Source of the DNA: Streptomyces kronopolitis
GTDB taxonomy: Bacteria; Actinomycetota; Actinomycetes; Streptomycetales; Streptomycetaceae
Direction: 5' to 3'
NCBI RefSeq assembly: GCF_014646275.1
Contig: NZ_BMND01000024.1
Coordinates: forward strand, 1 to 64,000
DNA: 64,000 nucleotides
Shown: positions 36,088-44,474 of the stretch, piece by piece
How the letters are laid out: every line of letters starts with the position of its first letter
How positions within the stretch are numbered: the first letter of the stretch is position 1
Made by a program: the position numbers and the translations under genes
Notes under the pieces: model-generated
Databases searched by the model: none
The model's input: only the letters and a program-made list of their open reading frames with translations
What the model was told of the DNA's origin: nothing

Positions 36088-36641
36088 ACGTTTCCTTCCA
36101 GATATGCGATGGCCCTGCGCATGGCGTCGGGGTCATCCCTCAACTTGCCGAGTGCCGAGTTGCAGTTGAAGCACAGTACGCCTCGGACCTTACCCGTATC
36201 GTGGTCGTGATCCACATGCTTGGGACCTGGCTCTAGACAGATCGGGCAGATACCGAACTGCTCCTTGAGCATCGTGTCCCGCTCGGCCACGGTGAGGCCG
36301 TAGTGACGCTTGAGGTGGCTTGCTCGGCTTTGGACGGCCCGGCACGCCTTGCAGCGTGTCGAAAGGCCGTCGGAGGCGGTCGCATTACGGTGCCATTCAC
36401 CGTGTGGCTTGATTTCCCCGCAGGTGCGGCACAGCTTGTGTCCGTGCGGGACATCCACCCTCTCCCGCACGGTCTTCCCCAGAGCCTTGCGGCGGCGCCG
36501 GTAGTACGTGGCTCCGTACTCCGCCACGCACTCCCGACACCGCACCTGGAGTCCATCACGCCGGTTCTTGTCCGCAGCGAACGAGGGCAGCGGTAAACGG
36601 CGTTTGCACCCGGTGCATCCCTTGCCGACCGAGTCGGACAT
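36039..36641 (-). CDS. Endonuclease VII-like HNH protein inside the proteasome operon (contains a TTA codon)
   Basis: A 200-residue protein with three zinc-binding parts: CTGCKRR...CREC (9-38), CRTC...CKAC (about 71-98), and the C-terminal recombination endonuclease VII fold CPICLEPGPKHVDHDHDTG...RGVLCFNCNSALG (about 132-170), where DHDHDTG carries the catalytic His. This is a phage-type junction/branch nuclease domain. It lies 5 bp after pup and overlaps prcB by 49 bp. Codon 16 is TTA (36594-36596), implying dependence on the bldA tRNA. Codon use is less GC-rich than in the neighbours, suggesting acquired origin. Its role with the proteasome is unknown. Confidence 0.88.
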   Translation of the reverse strand: MSDSVGKGCTGCKRRLPLPSFAADKNRRDGLQVRCRECVAEYGATYYRRRRKALGKTVRERVDVPHGHKLCRTCGEIKPHGEWHRNATASDGLSTRCKACRAVQSRASHLKRHYGLTVAERDTMLKEQFGICPICLEPGPKHVDHDHDTGKVRGVLCFNCNSALGKLRDDPDAMRRAIAYLEGNVWKPILEAPGVYQLPS

Positions 36642-36646
36642 ATACC

Positions 36647-36865
36647 CTACTGTCCGCCTTTTTGCACGAAACTCCGCACGAAATCCTCTGCGTTTTCCTC
36701 AAGTACGTCGTCGATCTCGTCCAGGACGGAATCCACGTCGTCCGACAACTTCTCCTGGCGTTCCTTGAGGTCGTCCGTGGCCTGCGCGTCCTCGGTCTGC
36801 TCCTCGACCTCTTCGGTGGAACGCGTGGCCTTGGCCTGTCCGCCGCCGCTGTCCTTGGTCGCCAT
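36647..36865 (-). CDS. pup: Prokaryotic ubiquitin-like protein Pup
   Basis: A 72-residue, highly acidic, mostly disordered protein ending FVQKGGQ. The C-terminal GGQ must be deamidated by Dop to GGE before ligation by PafA. The central acidic helix region (residues 35-60, LDEIDDVLEENAEDF) binds the coiled coil of the ATPase. ATG 36865 follows GAGGGAC. It is upstream of the HNH gene and prcBA, and downstream of dop, all on one strand. Confidence 0.97.
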   Translation of the reverse strand: MATKDSGGGQAKATRSTEEVEEQTEDAQATDDLKERQEKLSDDVDSVLDEIDDVLEENAEDFVRSFVQKGGQ

Positions 36866-37054
36866 GTCCCTCACCCCGCTCGGTTCGCCCCGCTCGATGT
36901 GACCTTCAAGATCCGACCCTACAAGCAGGGTCCGACATCGGCCCTGCACTTGCTGCAACGCCCGGGAGTCACCTCGATGATTCCCGCACCGCGGCGATTT
37001 CAGCCCCGGATCGGCTGCGGATCGTCGGGAATTTTGTCGTGCCCCTGCCGTGGT

Positions 37055-38566
37055 TCAGCGGCCGGAAAGCGTCCTCACCAGCTCTTCTGCGGTGCGGCAG
37101 CGGTCCAGGAGCTCCTTGACGTGCTTACGGGTCCCCCGCAGCGGCTCCAGCGTGGGAACCCGTTGCAGAGAGTCACGACCGGGCAGGTCGAAGATGACCG
37201 AATCCCAGGAGGCGGCCGCGACGTCGTCCGCGTACTGCTCCAGGCAGCGGCCGCGGAAATACGCCCTGGTGTCCTCTGGAGGCTTCTGCTCGGCCCGCTC
37301 GACCGTGGGCTCGTCCAGCAGCCGCTTCATCTTGCCGCGGGCCGCCAGACGGTTGTACAGGCCCTTGTCCGGCCGTACGTCGGCGTACTGCAGGTCGATG
37401 AGGTGCAGGCGGGCGGCGTCCCAGTCCAGGCCGTCGCGGCGGCGGTAGCCCTCCATCAGCTCGCGCTTGGCGACCCAGTCCAGCTCGCCCGACAGGCTCA
37501 TCGGGTCGTTCTCCAGCCGGCCGAGCACGTCCTCCCACCTGGTCAGGACGTCCTTGGTCTGCTCGTCCGCATCCGCTCCGTAACGGTCCTCGACATATTT
37601 GCGGGCCAGTTCGAAGTACTCCATCTGGAGCTGTACGCCCGTGAGAGTGCGGCCGCTGCGGAGCGTGATCAGATGTTGCAGACCGGGATCGTGCGAGACC
37701 TGGTGCAGGGTGCGGACGGGCTGGTCGACGGCCAGGTCGACGGCGATGAAACCGTCCTCGATCATGGACAGCACCAGTGAGGTGGTGCCCAGCTTCAGAT
37801 ACGTCGAGATCTCGGAGAGGTTCGCGTCCCCGATGATCACGTGGAGCCGGCGGTACTTCTCCGCGTCCGCGTGCGGCTCGTCACGGGTGTTGATGATGGG
37901 CCGCTTGAGGGTCGTCTCGAGACCGACCTCCACCTCGAAGTAGTCGGCGCGCTGGCTGAGCTGGAAGCCGTGCTCGTGGCCGTCCTGGCCGATGCCGACC
38001 CGGCCGGCGCCGGTGATCACCTGACGGGACACGAAGAACGGCGTCAGGTGCCGCACGATGTCCGAGAACGGGGTCTCCCGCTTCATCAGGTAGTTCTCAT
38101 GGGTGCCGTAGGAGGCGCCCTTGTTGTCGGTGTTGTTCTTGTAGAGGTGGATGGGCTGGGCGCCGGGGACCTGGCCGGCCCGTTCGGCGGCCTCGGCCAT
38201 GATCCGCTCGCCGGCCTTGTCCCACAGCACGGCGTCCCGCGGATTGGTGACCTCCGGGGCGCTGTACTCCGGGTGGGCGTGGTCGACGTAGAGCCGGGCA
38301 CCGTTGGTGAGGATCACATTGGCCAGGCCGATGTCCTCGTCGGTGAGCTGGCTGGAGTCGGCGTTCTCCCGTGCGAGGTCGAAGCCGCGGGCGTCCCGCA
38401 GCGGGTTCTCCTCCTCGAAGTCCCAGCGGGCACGGCGTGCCCGGTGCATCGCGGCCGCGTAGGCGTTGACGACCTGGGATGAGGTGAGCATGGCATTGGC
38501 GTTCGGGTGGCCGGGGACGGAGATCCCGTACTCCGTCTCGATTCCCATTACTCGCCGTACGGTCAT
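37055..38566 (-). CDS. dop: Deamidase/depupylase of Pup (Dop)
   Basis: A 503-residue PafA paralogue. It shows MGIETEYG (E10, E12), ARLYVDHAHPEYSAPE, LYKNNTDNKGASYGTHENY and RPIINTRDEPHADAEKYRR. The Dop-specific loop after residue 40 (HRARRARWDFEEENPLRD) is present. It deamidates Pup's C-terminal Gln and removes Pup from substrates. ATG 38566 has a strong AGGAGGG. It heads the dop-pup-HNH-prcB-prcA cluster, with 189 bp before pup that may hold an internal promoter. Confidence 0.97.
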   Translation of the reverse strand: MTVRRVMGIETEYGISVPGHPNANAMLTSSQVVNAYAAAMHRARRARWDFEEENPLRDARGFDLARENADSSQLTDEDIGLANVILTNGARLYVDHAHPEYSAPEVTNPRDAVLWDKAGERIMAEAAERAGQVPGAQPIHLYKNNTDNKGASYGTHENYLMKRETPFSDIVRHLTPFFVSRQVITGAGRVGIGQDGHEHGFQLSQRADYFEVEVGLETTLKRPIINTRDEPHADAEKYRRLHVIIGDANLSEISTYLKLGTTSLVLSMIEDGFIAVDLAVDQPVRTLHQVSHDPGLQHLITLRSGRTLTGVQLQMEYFELARKYVEDRYGADADEQTKDVLTRWEDVLGRLENDPMSLSGELDWVAKRELMEGYRRRDGLDWDAARLHLIDLQYADVRPDKGLYNRLAARGKMKRLLDEPTVERAEQKPPEDTRAYFRGRCLEQYADDVAAASWDSVIFDLPGRDSLQRVPTLEPLRGTRKHVKELLDRCRTAEELVRTLSGR

Positions 38567-38797
38567 GCGGCCCTCCTAGCCCGGCGGCGCCCCTGGATGG
38601 GGACGGCGCTCACGTACCGCGGTGCCTCCGGTCCCTGTGCGTGCCCCACGCCCGCACAGCGTGACGTAGCGGTAGTACCGAAGAGCCTAGAACGCCTTAG
38701 CGGCGCTGGGGAGATCATTACAGTCATTGCTCCAGTCCGGTTTTCCCTGATCCATCGCGCTCATTTGGGGAGCGGTTCCGGTGCTCCCGGAAATGCG

Positions 38798-38837
38798 TCC
38801 GGCTGCGGACGCCCCGTGCAGGACATCCGCAGCCGGA
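38798..38837 (-). terminator. Terminator of arc
   Basis: A perfect 12 bp stem (TCCGGCTGCGGA and complement) with a 16-base loop, 8 bp after the arc stop codon. The remaining 230 bp to dop hold its promoter and no gene. Confidence 0.75.
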
Positions 38838-38845
38838 GAGCGGTG

Positions 38846-40612
38846 TTACAGGTATTGGCCGGTATTCGCCACCGTGTCGATGGAGCGGCCGGTGTCCGCG
38901 CCCTGCTTTCCGGTGACCAGCGTGCGGATGTATACGATCCGCTCGCCCTTCTTTCCGGAGATCCGGGCCCAGTCGTCCGGGTTGGTGGTGTTGGGCAGGT
39001 CCTCGTTCTCCTTGAACTCGTCCACGCAGGCCTGGAGGAGATGGGAGACCCGAAGGCCCTTCTGATTGTGTTCGAGGAAGGCCTTGATGGCCATCTTCTT
39101 CGCGCGTCCCACGATGTTTTCGATCATCGCACCGGAGTTGAAGTCCTTGAAATAGAGGACTTCCTTGTCACCATTGGCGTAGGTGACCTCCAGGAAGCGA
39201 TTCTCCTCGGATTCCGCGTACATCTGCTCGACCACGGACTGGATCATCCCGCTCACCGCGGCCTTCCGCGATTCGCCGTGTTCGGCGAGATCGTCGGAGT
39301 GCAGCGGCAGCCTTTCCGTGAGGTACTTCGAGAAGATGTCCTTGGCGGCCTCCGCGTCCGGACGCTCGATCTTGATCTTCACGTCGAGACGGCCGGGGCG
39401 CAGGATGGCCGGGTCGATCATGTCCTCGCGGTTCGAGGCACCGATCACGATCACGTTTTCCAGGCCCTCGACGCCGTCGATCTCGGAGAGCAGCTGCGGG
39501 ACGATGGTGTTCTCCACGTCCGAGCTGACACCGGATCCACGGGTGCGGAAGAGGGAGTCCATCTCGTCGAAGAAGACGATGACGGGGGTGCCCTCGCTCG
39601 CCTTCTCCCTGGCGCGCTGGAAGACCAGCCGGATGTGCCGCTCCGTCTCGCCGACGTACTTGTTGAGCAGCTCGGGGCCCTTGATGTTGAGGAAGAAGCT
39701 CTTCCCCGCGGGCTGCCCGGTCACCTCGGCGACCTTCTTGGCAAGGGAGTTGGCGACCGCCTTGGCGATGAGGGTCTTGCCGCAGCCGGGCGGGCCGTAG
39801 AGCAAGACGCCCTTGGGCGGGCGGAGTTCGTGCTCCTTGAAGAGGTCGGGGTAGAGGTACGGAAGCTCGACCGCGTCCCGGATCAGCTCGATCTGGCCGC
39901 CCAGACCACCGATCTTGGTGTAGTCGATGTCCGGGACCTCTTCGAGGACGAGCTCCTCGACCTCGCTCTTCGGGATGACCTCGTAGACGTAGCCGGAGCG
40001 GGGCTCCAGCAGCAGGGCGTCGCCGGGGCGGATGGTGATGTCCAGCAGCGGCTCGGCGAGCCTGACCACCCGCTCCTCGTCGGTGTGGCCGATCACCAGG
40101 GCCCGCTCGCCGTCCTCGAGGATCTCCTTGAGGGTGACGATGTCGCCGGCGCTCTCGAACTCCATGGCCTCGACCACGTTGAGCGCTTCGTTGAGCATGA
40201 CCTCCTGGCCGCGCCGGAGGTCCTCGGTCTCCACACTCGGGCTGACATTGACCCGGAGTTTTCTGCCTCCGGTGAAAATGTCGACCGTGTCGTCCTCGTT
40301 CGTCTGCAGGAAGACACCGAAGCCGGCCGGCGGCTGTGCGAGCCGGTCGACCTCCTCCTTGAGCGCGACGATCTGGTCGCGCGCCTCGCGGAGAGTATTG
40401 GCGAGACGCTCGTTCTGTGCCGAGACGCCGGCCAGGTTGGTCTGCAACTCGACGATCCGCTCTTCGAGAATCCTCGTGTGCCGCGGAGAGTCGGCGAGCT
40501 TGCGTCGCAGGACGGCGATCTCCTGCTCGAGATAGGCAACCTGGCCGGCGGGATCTTCAGACCCCCGCCCCGGCCGGATGCCGCGGTTGATGTCGTCGTC
40601 GTGGGCTGCCAC
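38846..40612 (-). CDS. arc: Proteasome-associated AAA ATPase (ARC/Mpa)
   Basis: A 588-residue hexameric unfoldase. An N-terminal coiled coil (about 24-94) captures Pup, an OB-fold interdomain follows (to about 235), then the AAA module with Walker A GPPGCGKT, Walker B VIVFFDEMDSL and arginine-finger region DPAILRPGRLD. The C-terminus ends GQYL, the docking motif for the alpha ring. GTG 40612 is chosen because AGGAGGTG lies just before it; a TTG six codons upstream is part of that Shine-Dalgarno region. It feeds pupylated proteins to PrcAB. Confidence 0.96.
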   Translation of the reverse strand: MAAHDDDINRGIRPGRGSEDPAGQVAYLEQEIAVLRRKLADSPRHTRILEERIVELQTNLAGVSAQNERLANTLREARDQIVALKEEVDRLAQPPAGFGVFLQTNEDDTVDIFTGGRKLRVNVSPSVETEDLRRGQEVMLNEALNVVEAMEFESAGDIVTLKEILEDGERALVIGHTDEERVVRLAEPLLDITIRPGDALLLEPRSGYVYEVIPKSEVEELVLEEVPDIDYTKIGGLGGQIELIRDAVELPYLYPDLFKEHELRPPKGVLLYGPPGCGKTLIAKAVANSLAKKVAEVTGQPAGKSFFLNIKGPELLNKYVGETERHIRLVFQRAREKASEGTPVIVFFDEMDSLFRTRGSGVSSDVENTIVPQLLSEIDGVEGLENVIVIGASNREDMIDPAILRPGRLDVKIKIERPDAEAAKDIFSKYLTERLPLHSDDLAEHGESRKAAVSGMIQSVVEQMYAESEENRFLEVTYANGDKEVLYFKDFNSGAMIENIVGRAKKMAIKAFLEHNQKGLRVSHLLQACVDEFKENEDLPNTTNPDDWARISGKKGERIVYIRTLVTGKQGADTGRSIDTVANTGQYL

Positions 40613-40860
40613 GGTCCTCACCTCCTCCAAGGAGCTGGACGCTTCCTGACCCTACCTGGGCCGGTGCAGGTTGAAACCCCTAGATCGAAAAGACTGTCGG
40701 GGCGTGTCCGATCTTCACCCTTGCGCACGTCCTCACGCCAAGGGAATACCCACCCAACAACATCGGAAAGCGAGCGGTTGTATCGTCGACTCGGTCAACA
40801 CCCGTCAGGGCTGGCGCCACTTAGGCAAAAACGGTTCACGTAGGCAGGACGGCAGGCGAG

Positions 40861-41154
40861 ATGAGCGCGCAGGACGAAGCCCCAGAGCTGGAAGTATGGA
40901 TCGATCAGGATCTGTGCACCGGGGACGGCATCTGTGCGCAGTACGCGCCGGAGGTCTTCGAGCTCGACATCGACGGGCTGGCCTATGTGAAGAGCCCCGA
41001 CGACGAGCTGCTCCAGGACGAGGGGGCGACCACGCCCGTCCCGCTGAAACTGCTCGCCGACGTGCGGGACTCGGCGAAGGAGTGCCCCGGGGACTGCATC
41101 CACGTCCGCCGGGTCACCGACCGCGTCGAGGTCTACGGCCCGGACGCGGAGTAG
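40861..41154 (+). CDS. Ferredoxin
   Basis: A 97-residue acidic single-cluster ferredoxin. Cysteines C19, C25 (CTGDGIC) and C75/C79 (ECPGDCIH) would ligate a [3Fe-4S] or [4Fe-4S] cluster; the CxxxGxC spacing resembles Streptomyces P450-partner ferredoxins. The middle insertion (about 45-60, acidic) is longer than in small 65-residue types. It is divergent from arc across 248 bp. No redox partner gene is adjacent. Confidence 0.85.
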   Translation: MSAQDEAPELEVWIDQDLCTGDGICAQYAPEVFELDIDGLAYVKSPDDELLQDEGATTPVPLKLLADVRDSAKECPGDCIHVRRVTDRVEVYGPDAE

Positions 41155-41199
41155 CCGGCGGGGCGCGGAACGCGTCCGCCGGCCACATCATGTGACAGA

Positions 41200-41784
41200 T
41201 CACGCACGCGCGGTGCCCAGGGCCGCGGGGAGATCGCTCTGAACGAACTTCCCGCCCTTCCATTGCCACTTGAGCCCCTTGTGCACGTCCGGGCAGCAGC
41301 GGGGCACGTCGAGGGTGGAGTAGCCCAGGAACGCCGCCGAGATCGCGCCATCCCTGACCGTGAGGGTTTGGACGGTGAGCTGCCGGGCGGGGGCGACCAG
41401 GGTCGCCACGACCCGGGGCGCCGCGCCGGCCTTTTCCGGCCCGGCCAGGACGTAGACGCCGGTGGGCGGGGTGCCGGTGCCGCTGTGGCAGCGGACGGCG
41501 GCGACCGTCTCGGTCGTCCCGTCGCCGTCGAGGTCGGCGGAGGCCTTCTTCACCACGTCGAGGCGGTTGGGTCCGCAGTCGACCGGAAAGCTGGCTCTGG
41601 CCGGATCGGGGGCCGCCGCGGGGGGCCGGCCGCCGGCGGCGTCGTGGGAGGTGGTGGCCGTGGCGGCGGCGGGCTGGAGGAGGGACGCGGCCGCGACGAC
41701 CGCCGAAATGGCGGTGGCGGTGGCGAGCCAGTGCATGGGGCGCGGCTGGGTGTGCAAGAGGTCCTGGCCTGCCATGGGCTGCAC
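41200..41784 (-). CDS. Secreted protein of unknown function
   Basis: A 194-residue exported protein. GTG 41784 is preferred (AGGAG 9 bases upstream) over ATG 41775. The hydrophobic segment WLATATAISAVVAAASLL ends at an AAATA-type cleavage site. The mature part has ASADLDGDGTTETVAAVRC, an EF-hand/FG-GAP-like D-x-D-x-D-G loop, and four cysteines including an adjacent pair (PRCCPD), suggesting disulfides. No enzyme motif is visible. Confidence 0.7.
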   Translation of the reverse strand: MQPMAGQDLLHTQPRPMHWLATATAISAVVAAASLLQPAAATATTSHDAAGGRPPAAAPDPARASFPVDCGPNRLDVVKKASADLDGDGTTETVAAVRCHSGTGTPPTGVYVLAGPEKAGAAPRVVATLVAPARQLTVQTLTVRDGAISAAFLGYSTLDVPRCCPDVHKGLKWQWKGGKFVQSDLPAALGTARA

Positions 41785-41869
41785 GCGGGGTAACTCCTGT
41801 GAGGTGCTGTGGCGGTGGGAGTGTGCAGCATCGTTCCACAGGAGGGGGCACCAAGGAACCGGCCGGACG

Positions 41870-41903
41870 GGAGTTTTCCGTGCCGATCCGGCGGAGTTTT
41901 CCG
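41870..41903. repeat. Two direct copies of GGAGTTTTCCG
   Basis: Copies at 41870-41880 and 41893-41903, 23 bp apart (about two helical turns) and flanked by similar CCGATCC / CGGATCC sequences. They lie about 90-120 bp upstream of the secreted-protein start, where an activator or repressor could bind. Confidence 0.4.
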
Positions 41904-41927
41904 GGCGGATCCCGGGGGGAATCGCAA

Positions 41928-41973
41928 CGGCGCCGCCGGCGGGTGCCCGTACGGGAACTCGTCGGCGGCGCCG
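41928..41973 (-). terminator. Terminator downstream of trmI
   Basis: An 11 bp stem (CGGCGCCGCCG and complement) around a 24-base loop that contains a smaller CCCGTACGGG palindrome, 51 bp after the trmI stop. Confidence 0.6.
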
Positions 41974-42023
41974 GAAGATTCGATGGCCGGATCCGCGCGG
42001 TCGGCCGGGGTGCGGCGGGTCGG

Positions 42024-42950
42024 TCAGCCGCGCTCGGCGGTGGTGTCGCCGGAGGCCGCCGCCCGGTCCTTGCCCGGTCCTGCGTAGTCCTCGCCGTAGG
42101 CGCCCTTGGCGGGGCGGCGGCGGCGCAGCGGGGGCTCGACGCCGTCGGCGAGGCGGCGGGCGGTGAGCAGGAAGCCGGTGTGGCCGATCATCCGGTGGTC
42201 GGGGCGGACCGCGAGGCCCTCGACGTGCCAGGTGCGGACCATGGTCTCCCAGGCCGACGGCTCGTTGAAGGTGCCGTGCTCGCGGATCGCCTCGACGGTG
42301 CGGGCCAGCTGCGTGGTCGTGGCGACGTAGGCGCAGAGGATGCCGCCGGGGACCAGGGCCTTGGAGACGGCCTCCAGGCACTCCCAGGGGGCGAGCATGT
42401 CGAGGATGACGCGGTCGACGTCGGCGTCGGCGAGGTTGTCCTGGAGGTCACCGACGGTCAGCGTCCACGCGGGGTGCGGGCCGCCGAAGTAGCGCTCGAC
42501 GTTCTGGGTGGCGATCTCGGCGAAGTCGGCGCGGCGCTCGTAGGAGTGCAGCATGCCGTCGTCGCCGATGGCGCGCAGCAGGAAGCTGCTGAGCGAGCCG
42601 GAGCCCACACCCGCCTCGACGACGCGGGCGCCGGGGAAGATGTCGGCCATCGCCAGGATCTGCCCCGCGTCCTTGGGGTAGACCACGGCGGCGCCGCGGG
42701 GCATGGACAGGACGTAGTCGGGGAGCAGCGGGCGCAGCGCGAGGTAGGCGACGTTCCCGGTGGTACGGACAACACTGCCCTCGGGAGCACCGATCAGCTC
42801 GTCGTGGGGGAAGGCTCCCTTGTGGGTGTGGAAGCTTTTTCCCTCTTCGAGCGTGAAGGTGTAGTGGCGTCCCTTGGGATCGGTGAGCTGGACCTGGTCC
42901 CCGACCTTGAAGGGCCCGCGACGGCGGGCGGCACCGGTCGGTTCGGACAT
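42024..42950 (-). CDS. trmI: tRNA (adenine-N1)-methyltransferase TrmI
   Basis: A 308-residue SAM-dependent methyltransferase forming m1A58 in the T loop of tRNA. An N-terminal beta domain (about 1-75) precedes the Rossmann fold with motif I VVEAGVGSGSLSSFLL, then SYERRADFAEIA, and the catalytic DMLAPWE loop. A family tetramer is expected. The C-terminal 50 residues are a basic/disordered extension. It lies 89 bp downstream of the site-2 protease gene on the same strand. Confidence 0.93.
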   Translation of the reverse strand: MSEPTGAARRRGPFKVGDQVQLTDPKGRHYTFTLEEGKSFHTHKGAFPHDELIGAPEGSVVRTTGNVAYLALRPLLPDYVLSMPRGAAVVYPKDAGQILAMADIFPGARVVEAGVGSGSLSSFLLRAIGDDGMLHSYERRADFAEIATQNVERYFGGPHPAWTLTVGDLQDNLADADVDRVILDMLAPWECLEAVSKALVPGGILCAYVATTTQLARTVEAIREHGTFNEPSAWETMVRTWHVEGLAVRPDHRMIGHTGFLLTARRLADGVEPPLRRRRPAKGAYGEDYAGPGKDRAAASGDTTAERG

Positions 42951-43039
42951 GTGACCAGCCTACCGGCCCGTGGGCGCGCCGCGGACCAGTGGTCGGCCGC
43001 CGGACGGCCCGGGGGACGGCGGGCGGGGCGCGCGGGAGG

Positions 43040-44299
43040 TCAGGGGCGGCGGGCCATGGCGGAGACGAAGGCCCGCTCGACGTCGGCGGTGGACAGCACC
43101 CCGTAGATCTCGCCGGTCTCCTCGACGACGAGGTACTCCGTGGCGGGGGTGGCGCGCAGGTACTCCAGGAGGTCCTCGCCGGCGAGTTCGGCGGAGACCC
43201 GCATCCCCTCCCGGAGGTCCTGGGCGAGGGTGCCCACGGCAACCCAGGGGCGGCGGTGGTCGGGGACGCCGACGATGGCGGCCTCGCGGACGAGGGCGGT
43301 GGGCCGGCCCTGCCGGTCGACGACGACCAGGGCGCGGGCGCCGGAGTCGTTGGCCCGGCGGAGTCCTTCGGAGAGCGGGGTATCGGCCTCGACGGGGACG
43401 GCACGGCGGGTCAGGGTGCGGGCGGTGAGGTCGGGGAGGCGTTCGCGCAGCCGGGCCATGCGCAGGCTGTTGCCGGCGCCTGTCCAGATGATGGCGGCGA
43501 GGATCGCGGCGAGCAGGGCGTCGGTGAGCGAGTCGGCGCCGCCGATCTCGGGGCGGGCGGTGCCCAGGGCGCCGGTGTGGGTGAGCAGCGGCAGGCCGAT
43601 CAGGACGGTGACGGCGAGCGCGCGGCCGACCCAGGCGGCGGCGACCGTGCCGCTCATGGGGCGGCCGGTGATCTTCCAGACGACGGCGCGCAGCATCCGG
43701 CCGCCGTCCAGCGGGAGGCCGGGCAGCAGGTTGAAGATCGCGACGATGAGGTTGGAGAGCATCAGGCCGGCGAGCAGCACGCCGGGGACCGTGTCCGGTT
43801 CGACCAGGGCCATCCCGGCGTAGAAGACGCCGGCGAGGACGAGGGAGAGCAGCGGGCCGACGAAGGCCAGGACGAACTCCCGGCCGGGCGTCTCGGTCTC
43901 CTTCTCGATCTCCGAGACGCCGCCGAAGAACTGGAGCTGGATGCGGCGTACGGGCAGCTTGAAGCGGAGTGCGGCGACGGTGTGCGCCAGCTCGTGGACC
44001 AGCACCGAGGCGTAGAAGGCGACGGCGAAGAAGAGCGAGACGAGGTAGCGCAGGGCGCCGAGCTCGGGCAGCACCCGCTCCAGCTGGCCGCCGAAGACCC
44101 AGGTGATCAGGGCGGCGACGAGGAACCAGCTGGGGGCCACGTACACCGGCACGCCGAAGGGACGGCCCATCAGGATGCCGCCTCCGCCGCCCTTCCTGCC
44201 CGGCGCGGGTGCCTTGGGCGGGTCAGGCTGCTCGGGCGGTTCGGGCGGCTGAGGCCGCACGGACTCCTGGGGGTCCTGCGACTTCCCGCTCTGGTCCAC
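43040..44299 (-). CDS. Site-2 protease-family zinc metalloprotease with CBS domains
   Basis: A 419-residue intramembrane protease. The zinc ligands are H102 and H106 in VHELAHT and the Asp of LLPGLPLDGGRML, embedded in about six membrane helices. A pair of CBS domains (about 285-415, e.g. VVVDRQGRPTALV and YLVVEETGEIYGVLSTADV) follows and may sense nucleotides. A 40-residue Pro/Gly-rich cytoplasmic leader precedes the first helix. Family members cleave anti-sigma factors or other membrane proteins; the substrate is unknown. GTG 44299 follows GAGGGGACGCC. Confidence 0.92.
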   Translation of the reverse strand: MDQSGKSQDPQESVRPQPPEPPEQPDPPKAPAPGRKGGGGGILMGRPFGVPVYVAPSWFLVAALITWVFGGQLERVLPELGALRYLVSLFFAVAFYASVLVHELAHTVAALRFKLPVRRIQLQFFGGVSEIEKETETPGREFVLAFVGPLLSLVLAGVFYAGMALVEPDTVPGVLLAGLMLSNLIVAIFNLLPGLPLDGGRMLRAVVWKITGRPMSGTVAAAWVGRALAVTVLIGLPLLTHTGALGTARPEIGGADSLTDALLAAILAAIIWTGAGNSLRMARLRERLPDLTARTLTRRAVPVEADTPLSEGLRRANDSGARALVVVDRQGRPTALVREAAIVGVPDHRRPWVAVGTLAQDLREGMRVSAELAGEDLLEYLRATPATEYLVVEETGEIYGVLSTADVERAFVSAMARRP

Positions 44300-44474
44300 G
44301 GCGTCCCCTCATCGACTACGGCATTCGCCCTGTCCGGCCTGGTGTCTCGATCATGCAGGGCGAAAGGGTCCAGCGTCGATGGTATGCGGAGTGCCCCGGC
44401 CCGACCTGCTGCGGGGCCCGTGCGGCTACCGCGGCGTCACGGCCTGTCAGTGGCGGGCCGTAGGGTTTTGCGGC

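Noticed and set aside
36866..37054. A small gene between pup and dop
   Set aside because: No frame with start, ribosome binding site and plausible codon use; more likely promoter sequence for pup.
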